Assembly: GCA_036389715.1 (NCBI GenBank)
Contig: DASVWH010000079.1
Coordinates: 1 to 10,220 of the forward strand
Reading direction: 5' to 3'
Source: DASVWH01 sp036389715
GTDB taxonomy: Bacteria > Acidobacteriota > Blastocatellia > Pyrinomonadales > Pyrinomonadaceae
DNA: 10,220 nt
Shown: in pieces, positions 1 to 6,985 of the stretch
Position numbering within the stretch: position 1 is the first letter of the stretch
How the letters are laid out: the number at the start of each line of letters is the position of its first letter
Translations under genes and position numbers: made by a program
Notes under the pieces: generated by a model
The model's database searches: none
What the model was told of the DNA's origin: nothing
Seen by the model: only the letters and a program-made list of their open reading frames with translations

Positions 1-486
1 AGTAACAATCTGTTCGAGGACATAGACGGGAAGTGGGGAGAGAATTACGGGAGATTGTTTATCATCAACGATCAGACGGATGCGGTGACGATAGAGCATA
101 ATACCGCCTTTAATTCCGCGGCCTGCACCTTCTCCGTCGCCGCGCCCAATACGAACTTCGTTTTTCGCAATAACCTCGTGCAGAACGATGCGGCGGGCGG
201 CGTCAATTACGGCGATTCGACCATCAATAAATTCTTCCCCGCCGGAGTCTGGCTGAAGAACGTGCAGCCGGGCGCGGATTCGAGCCTCTACAACGCACAT
301 CGCAACAACTACTTTCCCGTCAGTCTGAAGGCTGTCGGATTCCTCGATCTCAAGGGCGGCAACTATCGTCTGGCCCCGACGAGCCGCTACAAGAACGCTG
401 CGACCGACGGCAGGGACATCGGCTGTGATTTCGACTTGCTCGGCGCGGCAGTCGGCTGGTCCGGCGAGCGTCTTGCCGCTAATTAA
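1..486 (+). CDS. Right-handed parallel beta-helix (pectate-lyase-like) protein, C-terminal part
   Basis: The frame is open from the first base, so the gene starts upstream; 161 residues are visible before the TAA stop at 484-486. The sequence has regularly spaced short strands with Asn-rich turns (IEHNTAFN near visible residue 30, FRNNLV near 55), as in solenoid beta-helix proteins. It ends with a NYRLAPTSRYKNAATDGRDIG stretch near residues 121-140; a closing 'leftover strands plus D-G-x-D-I-G' is common at the C-terminus of secreted beta-helix proteins. These families bind, cleave or epimerise polysaccharides, and the polysaccharide genes downstream fit that. The catalytic part is outside the window, so lyase, hydrolase, epimerase or pure binding cannot be told apart. 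The TTG at 55 is an internal Leu codon, not a start. The family call is moderately sure, the substrate unknown. Confidence 0.65.
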   Translation, partial: SNNLFEDIDGKWGENYGRLFIINDQTDAVTIEHNTAFNSAACTFSVAAPNTNFVFRNNLVQNDAAGGVNYGDSTINKFFPAGVWLKNVQPGADSSLYNAHRNNYFPVSLKAVGFLDLKGGNYRLAPTSRYKNAATDGRDIGCDFDLLGAAVGWSGERLAAN

Positions 487-493
487 CTTTGAT

Positions 494-542
494 TGATTAA
501 AGAGCCGGACGGCCGGACTCAAGCTCTACTCTCTGATTAAAG
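494..542 (+). repeat. Stem-loop between two TGATTAAAG direct repeats
   Basis: The 61-base gap between the beta-helix gene and the deacetylase-like gene contains TGATTAAAG twice, at 494-502 and 534-542. Between them lies a stem-loop: GAGCCGG (502-508), loop ACGG, then CCGG-A-CTC (513-520), with one bulged A. No run of T follows, so it is not a textbook intrinsic terminator. It could be a weak terminator, an RNA-processing or stabilising hairpin, or chance. No convincing promoter is seen in this gap. Confidence 0.4.
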
Positions 543-547
543 CTCAT

Positions 548-1753
548 ATGCACGAAGCACAAGCAAACCACCCGAACATGCTGACGAGGCTCGCCTGGTC
601 TCTGCCCTGGCTGGTGCGTTATCCGTTCTGGCGCGCCGGGGAGCTTCTCGGCCGGATGACGGAAACGAGCAGCGGGCCGCAGCATCTGATTTTCGTCGTC
701 GCCAACCATTTTGAGCCCGCAGACGACGGGAGAGGCTTCCTTCTGGACCTGCCCGCGCAGCAGGCTCGGCTCGATGATTGGTGCGAGCAGGCGCGCTCCA
801 TCGGAGAGGCCGTCCGCGACCATGACGGGACTCCATTCCGGCACACCAATTTCTATCCCGCCGAACAATATCATCGCCCTCTTTTGGAGCACCTGGCGCA
901 GTTGCAGGAGGACGGCTTCGGCGAGGTCGAGATTCACCTGCATCATGGCGTGGACCGGCCGGACACGGCGGCCAATACCAGAAGGGCGCTTGAGACGTTT
1001 CGGGATATTCTCGCCGAAGAACATCAATGTCTCTCGCGCGAGAGCGCTGACGCCGCGCCTAAGTATGCCTTCGTGCATGGCAACTGGGCCCTGGCCAACT
1101 CGGCGCGCGGGAGGTTCTGCGGCGTCGATTCGGAGATGCAGATTCTGGCCGAGACAGGCTGCTACGCAGACCTGACGCTGCCGTCCGCGCCCGACGTTTC
1201 ACAGATGCCGCGCATCAACGCCATCTACCAGTGCGGCCATCCGCTGCACGAAGCGATGCCGCACCGCTCCGGCCCGGCCGTCAGGGTCGGAGACCAGCCG
1301 CAACTGCCGGTTATCTTCACCGGCCCCCTCGTCTTCGATTGGAGCCGCCGCAAACACGGCCTGCCCGTCCCGAAGCTCGATAACGGTGCGCTGATTGCTA
1401 ACTACCCGCTCGATGCGGCGAGATTCGAGCGTTGGCGCAAGGCGCGCATCCATGTCGAGGGCCGCCCCGACTGGATTTTCATCAAGCTCTACTGTCACGG
1501 ATTCTTCCCCGAAGACCAGCCTTCGGTCATCGGCCACAAGATGCAGCGTTTTCTGGAAGAGGTGTTGGAGCTTGCCGAGCGGAGCGGAAAATTCAAGCTG
1601 CATTTCGCCACCGCGCGCGAGATGTTCAATATGGGCATGGCCGCGGTTGACGGGCACGGCGGCGAGCCGGGCCTTTACCGTGATTACCGGCTGCGCCCGA
1701 TCATGCAGGGCGCGACGGCCGGGGTGTTGGACCGGGAGCAGCTCGCCGTCTGA
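548..1753 (+). CDS. Polysaccharide deacetylase-like protein (NodB-type fold, divergent motifs)
   Basis: This 401-residue protein has no signal peptide or clear membrane segment and is probably cytoplasmic. Its layout recalls carbohydrate esterase family 4 (NodB) deacetylases: NHFEP (53-57) at the usual first acidic motif, EIHLHHG (128-134) at the metal-histidine motif, and VHGNWALANS (176-185). CGVDSEMQIL (191-200), GCYADLTLPSAP (204-215), KLYCHG (313-318) and ATAREMF (354-360) follow. The canonical TFDD and H-x3-H motifs are absent. From memory, closely similar motif strings occur in a widespread, uncharacterised family in exopolysaccharide clusters. Likely role: N- or O-deacetylation of a sugar intermediate, but activity is not proven by sequence. 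The ATG at 548 has no good ribosome binding site; the ATG at 578 (residue 11) is an alternative. The next gene starts about 27 bases after its TGA, so the two are probably co-transcribed. Confidence 0.7.
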   Translation: MHEAQANHPNMLTRLAWSLPWLVRYPFWRAGELLGRMTETSSGPQHLIFVVANHFEPADDGRGFLLDLPAQQARLDDWCEQARSIGEAVRDHDGTPFRHTNFYPAEQYHRPLLEHLAQLQEDGFGEVEIHLHHGVDRPDTAANTRRALETFRDILAEEHQCLSRESADAAPKYAFVHGNWALANSARGRFCGVDSEMQILAETGCYADLTLPSAPDVSQMPRINAIYQCGHPLHEAMPHRSGPAVRVGDQPQLPVIFTGPLVFDWSRRKHGLPVPKLDNGALIANYPLDAARFERWRKARIHVEGRPDWIFIKLYCHGFFPEDQPSVIGHKMQRFLEEVLELAERSGKFKLHFATAREMFNMGMAAVDGHGGEPGLYRDYRLRPIMQGATAGVLDREQLAV

Positions 1754-1780
1754 GCGTTTGCCTTGAGGTTGCAAGTGTTG

Positions 1781-2923
1781 ATGAACGAAGAGCAGAGAGA
1801 CCTGCCGCGCGTCCTTTACGTCACGGACCTTCATCCTTCCTTGAAGTTCGGGTCGCTGGACGAGCAAATCTTTGTTCTGGCTCGCGCCTTTAAAGAGCGC
1901 GGGGGGCTTTTCCTTCCGCTCTTCGGCGCGCCTCTCGAACGGGAAGCGGCGGCCAGGTACGAGGAGGCCAATCTTGCCGCCGGCTGGCTCAATCTTTACC
2001 GCTTTAATTACCCGACGCTGCGCCGTTTATTGCAGCTCATCCGGCAGCACTCCATCGAGTTGATAGACTGGAATTTCTACAGCCCCGTCAATCCGTACAT
2101 GCTGGCGCTGACGGTTCTCGCTCCGCGCCTGCGCCATTACTACACGGACCATAGTTCGCGTCCCTCGAATGGGAACGGCGCTTCGACGGGCGTCAAACGG
2201 ATGCTCAAAAAAGCTCTTCTGAAGCGTTATCAAAGGGTTCTCTGCATCAGCGACTTCCTGGTTCAATACCTTGAGCGACAAGAAATCTGGTCGAATCTTT
2301 CGCGGTGCAAATTCTTTATCAACACGGAGCGTTTTCGACCGGACACGGCCGTGCGCTCAAGCGTGCGCGAGCAAATGAATGCCGGGGAGCGATTCGTCCT
2401 GCTGACGGTGGCCAATCTCAATCCGGGCAAGGGCGTCGAGGTGGCCGTCCGCGCCCTGGCCGAAGTTTCGGAACAGGCGGTGCTCTGGGTCGTCGGCGAC
2501 GGGCAGGAGTCAGAGCGCCTGCGCGCCCTGGCCGACGAACTGGGGCTCTCCGCGCGGGTTCAATTCCTCGGGCGCAAGGAAGATGTCGGCCCGTACATGA
2601 AGGCGGCCGACTGTTTCGTCTGCCCGTCGGTCGAAGCCGAAGCGATGGGCTTCGTCAATCTCGAAGCGCTGGCGACACAGCTTCCGGTCGTTGCGAGCGC
2701 CACGGGCGGCATCCCTGAGTTCGTCGAAGACGGCCGGACGGGCTTTCTTTTCGCTCCGGGAGACCATCATCAACTCGCGGCTAAAATCAATCTCCTGATG
2801 CGCGACCGGGAGGGCTACAGGCGAATGGCCCTGAACGCTCGCTCGCGGGCCGTCGAAAGATTCTCAATCGAGAGCAGGCTGCCCGACTATCTCGAACTCT
2901 ATCGCTCGGCCGGGGCCGGATGA
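1781..2923 (+). CDS. Glycosyltransferase, GT4-like (GT-B fold)
   Basis: About 380 residues, a typical GT4 length. It would transfer a sugar from a nucleotide-sugar donor to a growing lipid-linked glycan at the cytoplasmic face of the membrane. The C-terminal half has the donor-binding Rossmann domain: VANLNPGKG with G-K about one third into it, WVVGDG, then the E-x7-E motif in EAMGFVNLE, followed by PVVASATGGIPEFVEDGRTGFLF. The N-terminal acceptor domain begins at RVLYVTDLHP and is divergent, so the acceptor cannot be named. The start is uncertain: ATG 1781 is chosen, but GTG 1775 sits 6 bases after a GAGG (1765-1768) and is well spaced, while TTG 1763 has no such site. The stop at 2921-2923 leaves 54 bases before the methyltransferase. 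Donor sugar and linkage are unknown. Confidence 0.88.
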   Translation: MNEEQRDLPRVLYVTDLHPSLKFGSLDEQIFVLARAFKERGGLFLPLFGAPLEREAAARYEEANLAAGWLNLYRFNYPTLRRLLQLIRQHSIELIDWNFYSPVNPYMLALTVLAPRLRHYYTDHSSRPSNGNGASTGVKRMLKKALLKRYQRVLCISDFLVQYLERQEIWSNLSRCKFFINTERFRPDTAVRSSVREQMNAGERFVLLTVANLNPGKGVEVAVRALAEVSEQAVLWVVGDGQESERLRALADELGLSARVQFLGRKEDVGPYMKAADCFVCPSVEAEAMGFVNLEALATQLPVVASATGGIPEFVEDGRTGFLFAPGDHHQLAAKINLLMRDREGYRRMALNARSRAVERFSIESRLPDYLELYRSAGAG

Positions 2924-2964
2924 TAACTCTAACCTTTGAAGACGGTAGCTCAACATGGAAAGTT

Positions 2965-2969
2965 AAGGG
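2965..2969 (+). promoter_or_regulatory. Ribosome binding site AAGGG that fixes the methyltransferase start
   Basis: AAGGG lies 8 bases upstream of ATG 2978 and is among the best-spaced Shine-Dalgarno matches in the window. It supports the ATG at 2978 over the in-frame TTG at 2936. Confidence 0.6.
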
Positions 2970-2977
2970 TAGGCAAA

Positions 2978-3982
2978 ATGAAAACTCAACTCAAACGCTT
3001 GGCGACCAGATCAAAGACGATTCTCGTCGCTTACAAAATCTATCACAACTGGCAATTCAAGAGACGATTCGACTCGGGCGACACAGAGTCGTTCCACGGC
3101 TCGACGCACAGCCGCATCAGCCTGGCCGAGAGCATCGCCTACATCAACACGCAGTTCGACGATTACCTGAAATACTCCGGCCTGACGCCTGAAACGTTGC
3201 GCGGCAAGAGGATTTTCGAGCTTGGTTTCGGAGACAATATCGGAGTGGCGCTACGGTTTATCGCCGTCGGAGCCGCCGAGGTCACGTGCCTCGATAAGTT
3301 CTATTCAAAACGCGACCGCGAGCACGAGCGACAGATATACCAGGCGCTGCGCGAAAAATTGAACGGCGATGAGGAGCGCAGACGCTTTGACGAAGCCGTG
3401 GATTTGAAGGACGGCATCAAAATCAACGAGGAGAAGGTCAAGTGCATCTACGGCGTGGATGTCGAGAATGCAGAAGAGCTGAAGAACGTTGAGCCTTTCA
3501 ACCTCGTCATCTCGCGCGGCGCGATTCAGGACATATACAATCCCGACGAAGCCTTTAAGGCGATGGACAGAATACTGGCCCCCAGCGGCTACATGCTGCA
3601 CAAGATAGACCTCAGCGATCAGGGCATGTTCCGTGATTACGGGATGAATCCCCTGACGTTTCTGACCATCTCGGATTCCGTCTACAGGATGATGGCCGAA
3701 GGTTCCGGCAAACCGAACCGGAAGAAGCTCAGCTATTACCGTGAGCTGCTGGAAAAGCTGGGCTACGAGGTCAAGGTGCTGATTTCCGACATCATCGGCA
3801 GGGGCGGGATGGGCGACCTGGAGCCGCACAAAGAGCGCATCGAATTGAACGTGGACTACACGGACGCGACGCTCTCTCTCGTCAAGGAAATCCGTCCGAA
3901 GCTGAGCGCCGGTTTCAAAGAGATGACGGACGACGAGCTGCTCATTGACGGCATCTTCGTCGTCGCGCGCAAGCCCGAGTAG
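2978..3982 (+). CDS. SAM-dependent methyltransferase, class I
   Basis: A 334-residue protein with a Rossmann-type SAM-binding core in the middle. Motif I is IFELGFGDNIG (79-89), then CLD (104-106) supplies the acidic residue expected to bind the SAM ribose. FNLVISRGAIQDI (174-186) and the helix before RILAPSGYMLHKIDLS (198-213) match motif IV and the following strand seen in type 11/12-like methyltransferases. A Lys/Glu-rich insertion of about 65 residues separates the second and third motifs. The start is set by AAGGG at 2965-2969, 8 bases before ATG 2978; an upstream TTG at 2936 would add 14 residues but lacks such a site. Within this cluster the probable role is O- or N-methylation of a glycan or its precursor; the substrate is not readable from sequence. 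Confidence 0.82.
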   Translation: MKTQLKRLATRSKTILVAYKIYHNWQFKRRFDSGDTESFHGSTHSRISLAESIAYINTQFDDYLKYSGLTPETLRGKRIFELGFGDNIGVALRFIAVGAAEVTCLDKFYSKRDREHERQIYQALREKLNGDEERRRFDEAVDLKDGIKINEEKVKCIYGVDVENAEELKNVEPFNLVISRGAIQDIYNPDEAFKAMDRILAPSGYMLHKIDLSDQGMFRDYGMNPLTFLTISDSVYRMMAEGSGKPNRKKLSYYRELLEKLGYEVKVLISDIIGRGGMGDLEPHKERIELNVDYTDATLSLVKEIRPKLSAGFKEMTDDELLIDGIFVVARKPE

Positions 3983-4003
3983 GCAGACCGGGACACCGGC
4001 CCA

Positions 4004-4044
4004 AGCGCCTTTGTCTCTCATCTTCCGGGCACGGGAAAGGTGCT
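4004..4044 (+). other. Stem-loop in the gap between methyltransferase and second glycosyltransferase
   Basis: The 143-base gap 3983-4125 has no supported gene. AGCGCCTTT (4004-4012) can pair with AAAGGTGCT (4036-4044) over 9 positions including one G-U pair, with a smaller CCG-GGCA-CGG hairpin (4025-4034) inside. No T run follows, so it is not a clear terminator. The frame of the downstream glycosyltransferase is open back to 3982 but has no ATG, GTG or TTG there, and the translated stretch has no recognisable domain. It may be a processing or stability element or simply GC-rich chance pairing. Confidence 0.3.
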
Positions 4045-4125
4045 CGTCTCGAACAACGCGGGCCCGGAACAGTTGCGGGCCAACTCGGCTGGCAGGCTCG
4101 AAGTCAAGGGCCGTGCGGGTCAACG

Positions 4126-5295
4126 ATGAAAGTCCTTCTCTCTCATTTTGCGGAGCTTGGAGCCGTCGGCGGAGTGGAGACCGTCGTGCGCCGGTTATTG
4201 GCGGGCCTGACCGCGCGGGGCCATTCCGCCGGTGTCGTGGAGACGACCAACGGCCTGACCGGCAAGCGGCTGCTCGGCCCGCAGATACCCGTCTGGTCCG
4301 TCAAATCTTCAACTTATCCGGTCTATCAACGCCCGCGCTCCTGGGCCTCCTTTGTCCGCAGCGCGGGACAGTTTTTGCAGGTGCTCCGTGATTTCAAACC
4401 GGATGTCGTCAATGTTCACTTCCCCTGTACGCAGGCCCTGCCGGTGATCGGAGCTCACCTGCTGCCGCATGATTGGAGCATCGTGGTGACGCTGCACGGC
4501 AGCGAGATCAGAAGCTATCCATTCACCGAGCCCCACTTCAAGGACTGGCAGCGCCGCCTCTTGCAGAGGGCCGATGCCGTCACGGCCGTCAGCCGGACGC
4601 TGCTCGACGATGCAGTCTCGCTCTATCCGTTCATCCGAGATAAGGCGCAGGTCATTCACAACGGATTGGAAGAGTCCTGGTTTGCCGACGGCGGCCTGAT
4701 GAGCGTTGACGAGCGGCACGCTCCCTATGTCCTGTTCGTCGGGCGGCTTCATCAGGTCAAGGGAGTAGACATTCTCTTAAAGGCCTGGGCGAAGGCTCGT
4801 CAACAGTTGCCGCAGACCGTTCTGCGAATCGTCGGCGACGGCCCGGAAGCCGCAGCCGTCAAAGCCCTGGCACAAGAGTTGGGAATCACCGGAGCGGTCG
4901 AATTCATGGGCACGGTCGAGCGCGAGCGCCTCGCGCCCTTGTATCGCAATGCGCAGCTCGTCGTCATGCCTTCGCGCTCCGAAGCCTTCCCCCTGACCCT
5001 GCTCGAAGCGGGAGCGAGCGGCGGGCTCTCGCTGGCAACGCGCGTCGGCGGCGTAGCGGAAGTGATTGAAGACGGCAGGACCGGATTTCTGGTCGAGCCT
5101 GAATCGGTTGAGGCCCTGGCCGACGCCATTACAAACGTGATGCGATTGACTGTCGCAGAGAGAGCGCGCATAAAGAGAGCGGCGCGCGAGAGAATCGAAG
5201 AGCGTTTCAGCGAGGCACGGATAGTCTCGGAGTACCTGCAATTATTCGCCTCGACGCTCGATGGCTCGCGCCGGACTTCGCGTCGAGCATCATAA
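4126..5295 (+). CDS. Glycosyltransferase, GT4 family (GT-B fold)
   Basis: A 389-residue retaining-type GT4 enzyme. The N-terminal domain starts with MKVLLSHFAELGAVGGVE, where the Gly-Gly loop (15-16) contacts the donor phosphates in this family, and has the VTLHGSE motif (121-127). The donor domain follows with FVGRLHQVKGVD (204-215), RIVGDGP (234-240) and the E-x7-E motif from E286 to E294 in SEAFPLTLLE, then GGVAEVIEDGRTGFLV (308-323). The match to GT4 is better than for the glycosyltransferase at 1781, and the two are clearly different enzymes, so they probably add different residues. ATG 4126 is the only reasonable start; an AAGGG at 4106-4110 is too far away to be a good binding site. 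The Arg/Ser-rich tail (381-389) lies just before the flippase start. Confidence 0.92.
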   Translation: MKVLLSHFAELGAVGGVETVVRRLLAGLTARGHSAGVVETTNGLTGKRLLGPQIPVWSVKSSTYPVYQRPRSWASFVRSAGQFLQVLRDFKPDVVNVHFPCTQALPVIGAHLLPHDWSIVVTLHGSEIRSYPFTEPHFKDWQRRLLQRADAVTAVSRTLLDDAVSLYPFIRDKAQVIHNGLEESWFADGGLMSVDERHAPYVLFVGRLHQVKGVDILLKAWAKARQQLPQTVLRIVGDGPEAAAVKALAQELGITGAVEFMGTVERERLAPLYRNAQLVVMPSRSEAFPLTLLEAGASGGLSLATRVGGVAEVIEDGRTGFLVEPESVEALADAITNVMRLTVAERARIKRAARERIEERFSEARIVSEYLQLFASTLDGSRRTSRRAS

Positions 5296-5313
5296 AGTCC
5301 GAGAGGCCCGGAT

Positions 5314-5317
5314 AGGA
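5314..5317 (+). promoter_or_regulatory. Ribosome binding site AGGA supporting the GTG start of the flippase
   Basis: AGGA is 6 bases upstream of GTG 5324. No comparable site precedes ATG 5261 or ATG 5348, so this decides the start proposed here; a non-ATG start keeps some doubt. Confidence 0.5.
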
Positions 5318-5323
5318 ATCAAC

Positions 5324-6901
5324 GTGATTTTAGACCAACCCGAGAAGATGCCGGACAGCCCCAACCCCGGACCTTTAGACTCGACCGCCTCCGACCCGGA
5401 GCGACACTTTCGCACCGAGCACCTGAAGGCCACGCTCAAGAGCCGCTCGGCTCGCGGCAGCGCCGTGACCGTCGGAGCACAGGGCCTCAAGTTCGTCATC
5501 AGCATGTCTTCGACCGTCGTCCTGGCCCGCCTCCTGACGCCGCAGGATTACGGCTTGATCGGGATGGTCATCGTCATCATCGGGTTCATCTCGATGTTCA
5601 AGGATATGGGACTGTCGCTGGCGACGGTGCAGCGGCCCGAGATCAACCACCGGCAGGTCAGCACCCTCTTCTGGATCAACTTCTCAATCAGTGTCGCGCT
5701 GATGCTCCTGACGATGGCCATCGCGCCGCTCGTCAGTCTCTTCTATCACGAGCCGCGCCTGACGTGGATCACCATCGGGCTGGCGGCGACATTCATCCTC
5801 GGCGGCCTGACCGTGCAACACCAGGCGCTGCTCCAAAGGCAGATGCGCTTTGGCGCGCTGGCCGCCATTGACCTCCTCTCGCTGCTGGCCGGAATCGTGA
5901 CCGCCATCGTCAGCGCCTGGTACGGCGCGGGCTACTGGGCGCTCGTTTTTGCTCAGTTCGCCACGGCGCTGGCCAATGCCGCGGGCGTTTGGATGATGTG
6001 CGACTGGCGGCCCGGCGGCCCGACTCGTAATTCCGGCGTGCGTCCGATGCTCGCGCTCGGCGGAAATCTGACGGGCTTCAGCATGGTCAACTACTTTGCG
6101 CGCAACCTCGATAACGTGCTCATCGGGCGTTTCTGGGGACCGCAGCAGCTGGGCCTCTACGCCAAGGCCTATCAGCTCTTGCTCCTGCCCATCGAGCAGA
6201 TTAACAGCCCCGTGACGGCCGTCGTTGTGCCGACCTTGAGCCGGTTGGTGGATTCGCCGGAGAGGTACAGGCAGGCTTACCTGCGGATTCTGGAGAAGCT
6301 GACCATGCTGACGATGCCGGGCGTGGCCTTCATGATCGCCACCTCCGGCTGGCTGGTGCAGCTGGTTCTAGGGCCGAAGTGGATGGGTGTGAGCCCCATC
6401 TTTACGCTGCTCGGCATCGCGGGTCTGCTCCAGCCTGTCGGCAACACGGTCGGGTGGCTCTTTACCACGCAGGGCCGCACGAAGCGCATGTTCAAGGTCG
6501 GCAATATCCTGGGCTTGATCGCCATCGTCTCCATCTTGGCGGGCCTGCCCTGGGGCGCAGTCGGCGTCGCGGCCTCTTATGCCATCGTTGACATCTGCAT
6601 CCGCACGCCCTTCTTATTCTGGTTCGTCGGGCGCGAAGGCCCCGTCCGCACAGCCGATTTTTACAGGACCATCGCGCCTTCCGGCTGCGCGGCGCTCGGC
6701 GTCCTGGCCGTCCTGCTGGCGGCTCGCCACTGGTGGCTGGAGGGCGTCAACCCGCTGGCGGGGCTCGGCATCAGCTTCGCTCTCGCGGCCGGAGTGACCT
6801 TCGTCATCCTCGCTCTTTTGCCTGCGGGAAGACGGGCGCTACAGGATATGAGAAGCCTGGTCCCCCTGCTCGTCAAGAGAGAGAAGCCCGTGCATCAATG
6901 A
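5324..6901 (+). CDS. Wzx-like polysaccharide flippase (MOP superfamily, PST family)
   Basis: An integral inner-membrane protein of about 525 residues with many hydrophobic segments, as expected for the 12-14 helix MOP flippases that move undecaprenyl-linked oligosaccharides to the periplasm. The stretch VLARLLTPQDYGLIGMV near residues 66-82 is the hallmark first-helix region of WzxC-type exporters, and LDNVLIGRFWGPQQLGLYAKAYQ near the middle is the equivalent second-half signature. The start is chosen at GTG 5324 because AGGA (5314-5317) lies 6 bases upstream and this removes overlap with the previous gene; ATG 5261 would add 21 residues and overlap by 35 bases, and ATG 5348 is another choice. 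The N-terminal tail of about 40 residues before the first helix is polar and Pro-rich. It marks the cluster as Wzx-dependent rather than ABC-transporter-dependent. Confidence 0.92.
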   Translation: MILDQPEKMPDSPNPGPLDSTASDPERHFRTEHLKATLKSRSARGSAVTVGAQGLKFVISMSSTVVLARLLTPQDYGLIGMVIVIIGFISMFKDMGLSLATVQRPEINHRQVSTLFWINFSISVALMLLTMAIAPLVSLFYHEPRLTWITIGLAATFILGGLTVQHQALLQRQMRFGALAAIDLLSLLAGIVTAIVSAWYGAGYWALVFAQFATALANAAGVWMMCDWRPGGPTRNSGVRPMLALGGNLTGFSMVNYFARNLDNVLIGRFWGPQQLGLYAKAYQLLLLPIEQINSPVTAVVVPTLSRLVDSPERYRQAYLRILEKLTMLTMPGVAFMIATSGWLVQLVLGPKWMGVSPIFTLLGIAGLLQPVGNTVGWLFTTQGRTKRMFKVGNILGLIAIVSILAGLPWGAVGVAASYAIVDICIRTPFLFWFVGREGPVRTADFYRTIAPSGCAALGVLAVLLAARHWWLEGVNPLAGLGISFALAAGVTFVILALLPAGRRALQDMRSLVPLLVKREKPVHQ

Positions 6902-6916
6902 AGCGCAAAGACCGCT

Positions 6917-6949
6917 AACGGGACTAATCCGTCAGCGGGATTAAGCCGT
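6917..6949 (+). repeat. Imperfect tandem repeat, 17-base period, able to form a hairpin
   Basis: Two copies of a 16-base unit, 6917-6932 and 6934-6949, agree at 13 of 16 positions. The array can also fold on itself: AACGG (6917-6921) with CCGTT (6946-6950), and TAATCC (6925-6930) with GGATTA (6938-6943) around a 7-base loop. It begins 16 bases after the flippase stop. A hairpin here could act as a weak terminator or RNA stabiliser, though only a short T-rich stretch follows. Confidence 0.6.
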
Positions 6950-6976
6950 TTCTTCAGACCATATTCTTCAGACCAT
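6950..6976 (+). repeat. Exact tandem repeat TTCTTCAGACCAT, 14-base period
   Basis: The 13-base unit occurs identically at 6950-6962 and 6964-6976, directly after the 17-base-period array and just before the third glycosyltransferase. The second copy contains an ATG (6975-6977) that is not in the glycosyltransferase frame. Slippage duplication is the simplest origin; a paired binding site is possible. Confidence 0.7.
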
Positions 6977-6985
6977 GTTTGCCTG

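Noticed and set aside
497..1078. 193-codon open frame on the minus strand
   Set aside because: Composition is typical of an antisense shadow (Arg/Pro/Gly-rich) and it conflicts with the supported gene at 548.
1199..1867. 222-codon open frame on the minus strand
   Set aside because: Antisense to the deacetylase-like gene and the start of the first glycosyltransferase, whose protein families are recognisable; the antisense product is not.
3305..4123. 272-codon open frame on the minus strand
   Set aside because: It lies almost wholly opposite the methyltransferase, has no recognisable domain, and is the long antisense frame expected from strong third-position GC bias.
5261..5323. Upstream ATG start of the flippase overlapping the previous gene by 35 bases
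   Set aside because: No ribosome binding site precedes it, the extra 21 residues are polar and outside the conserved family region, and GTG 5324 has a well-spaced AGGA.
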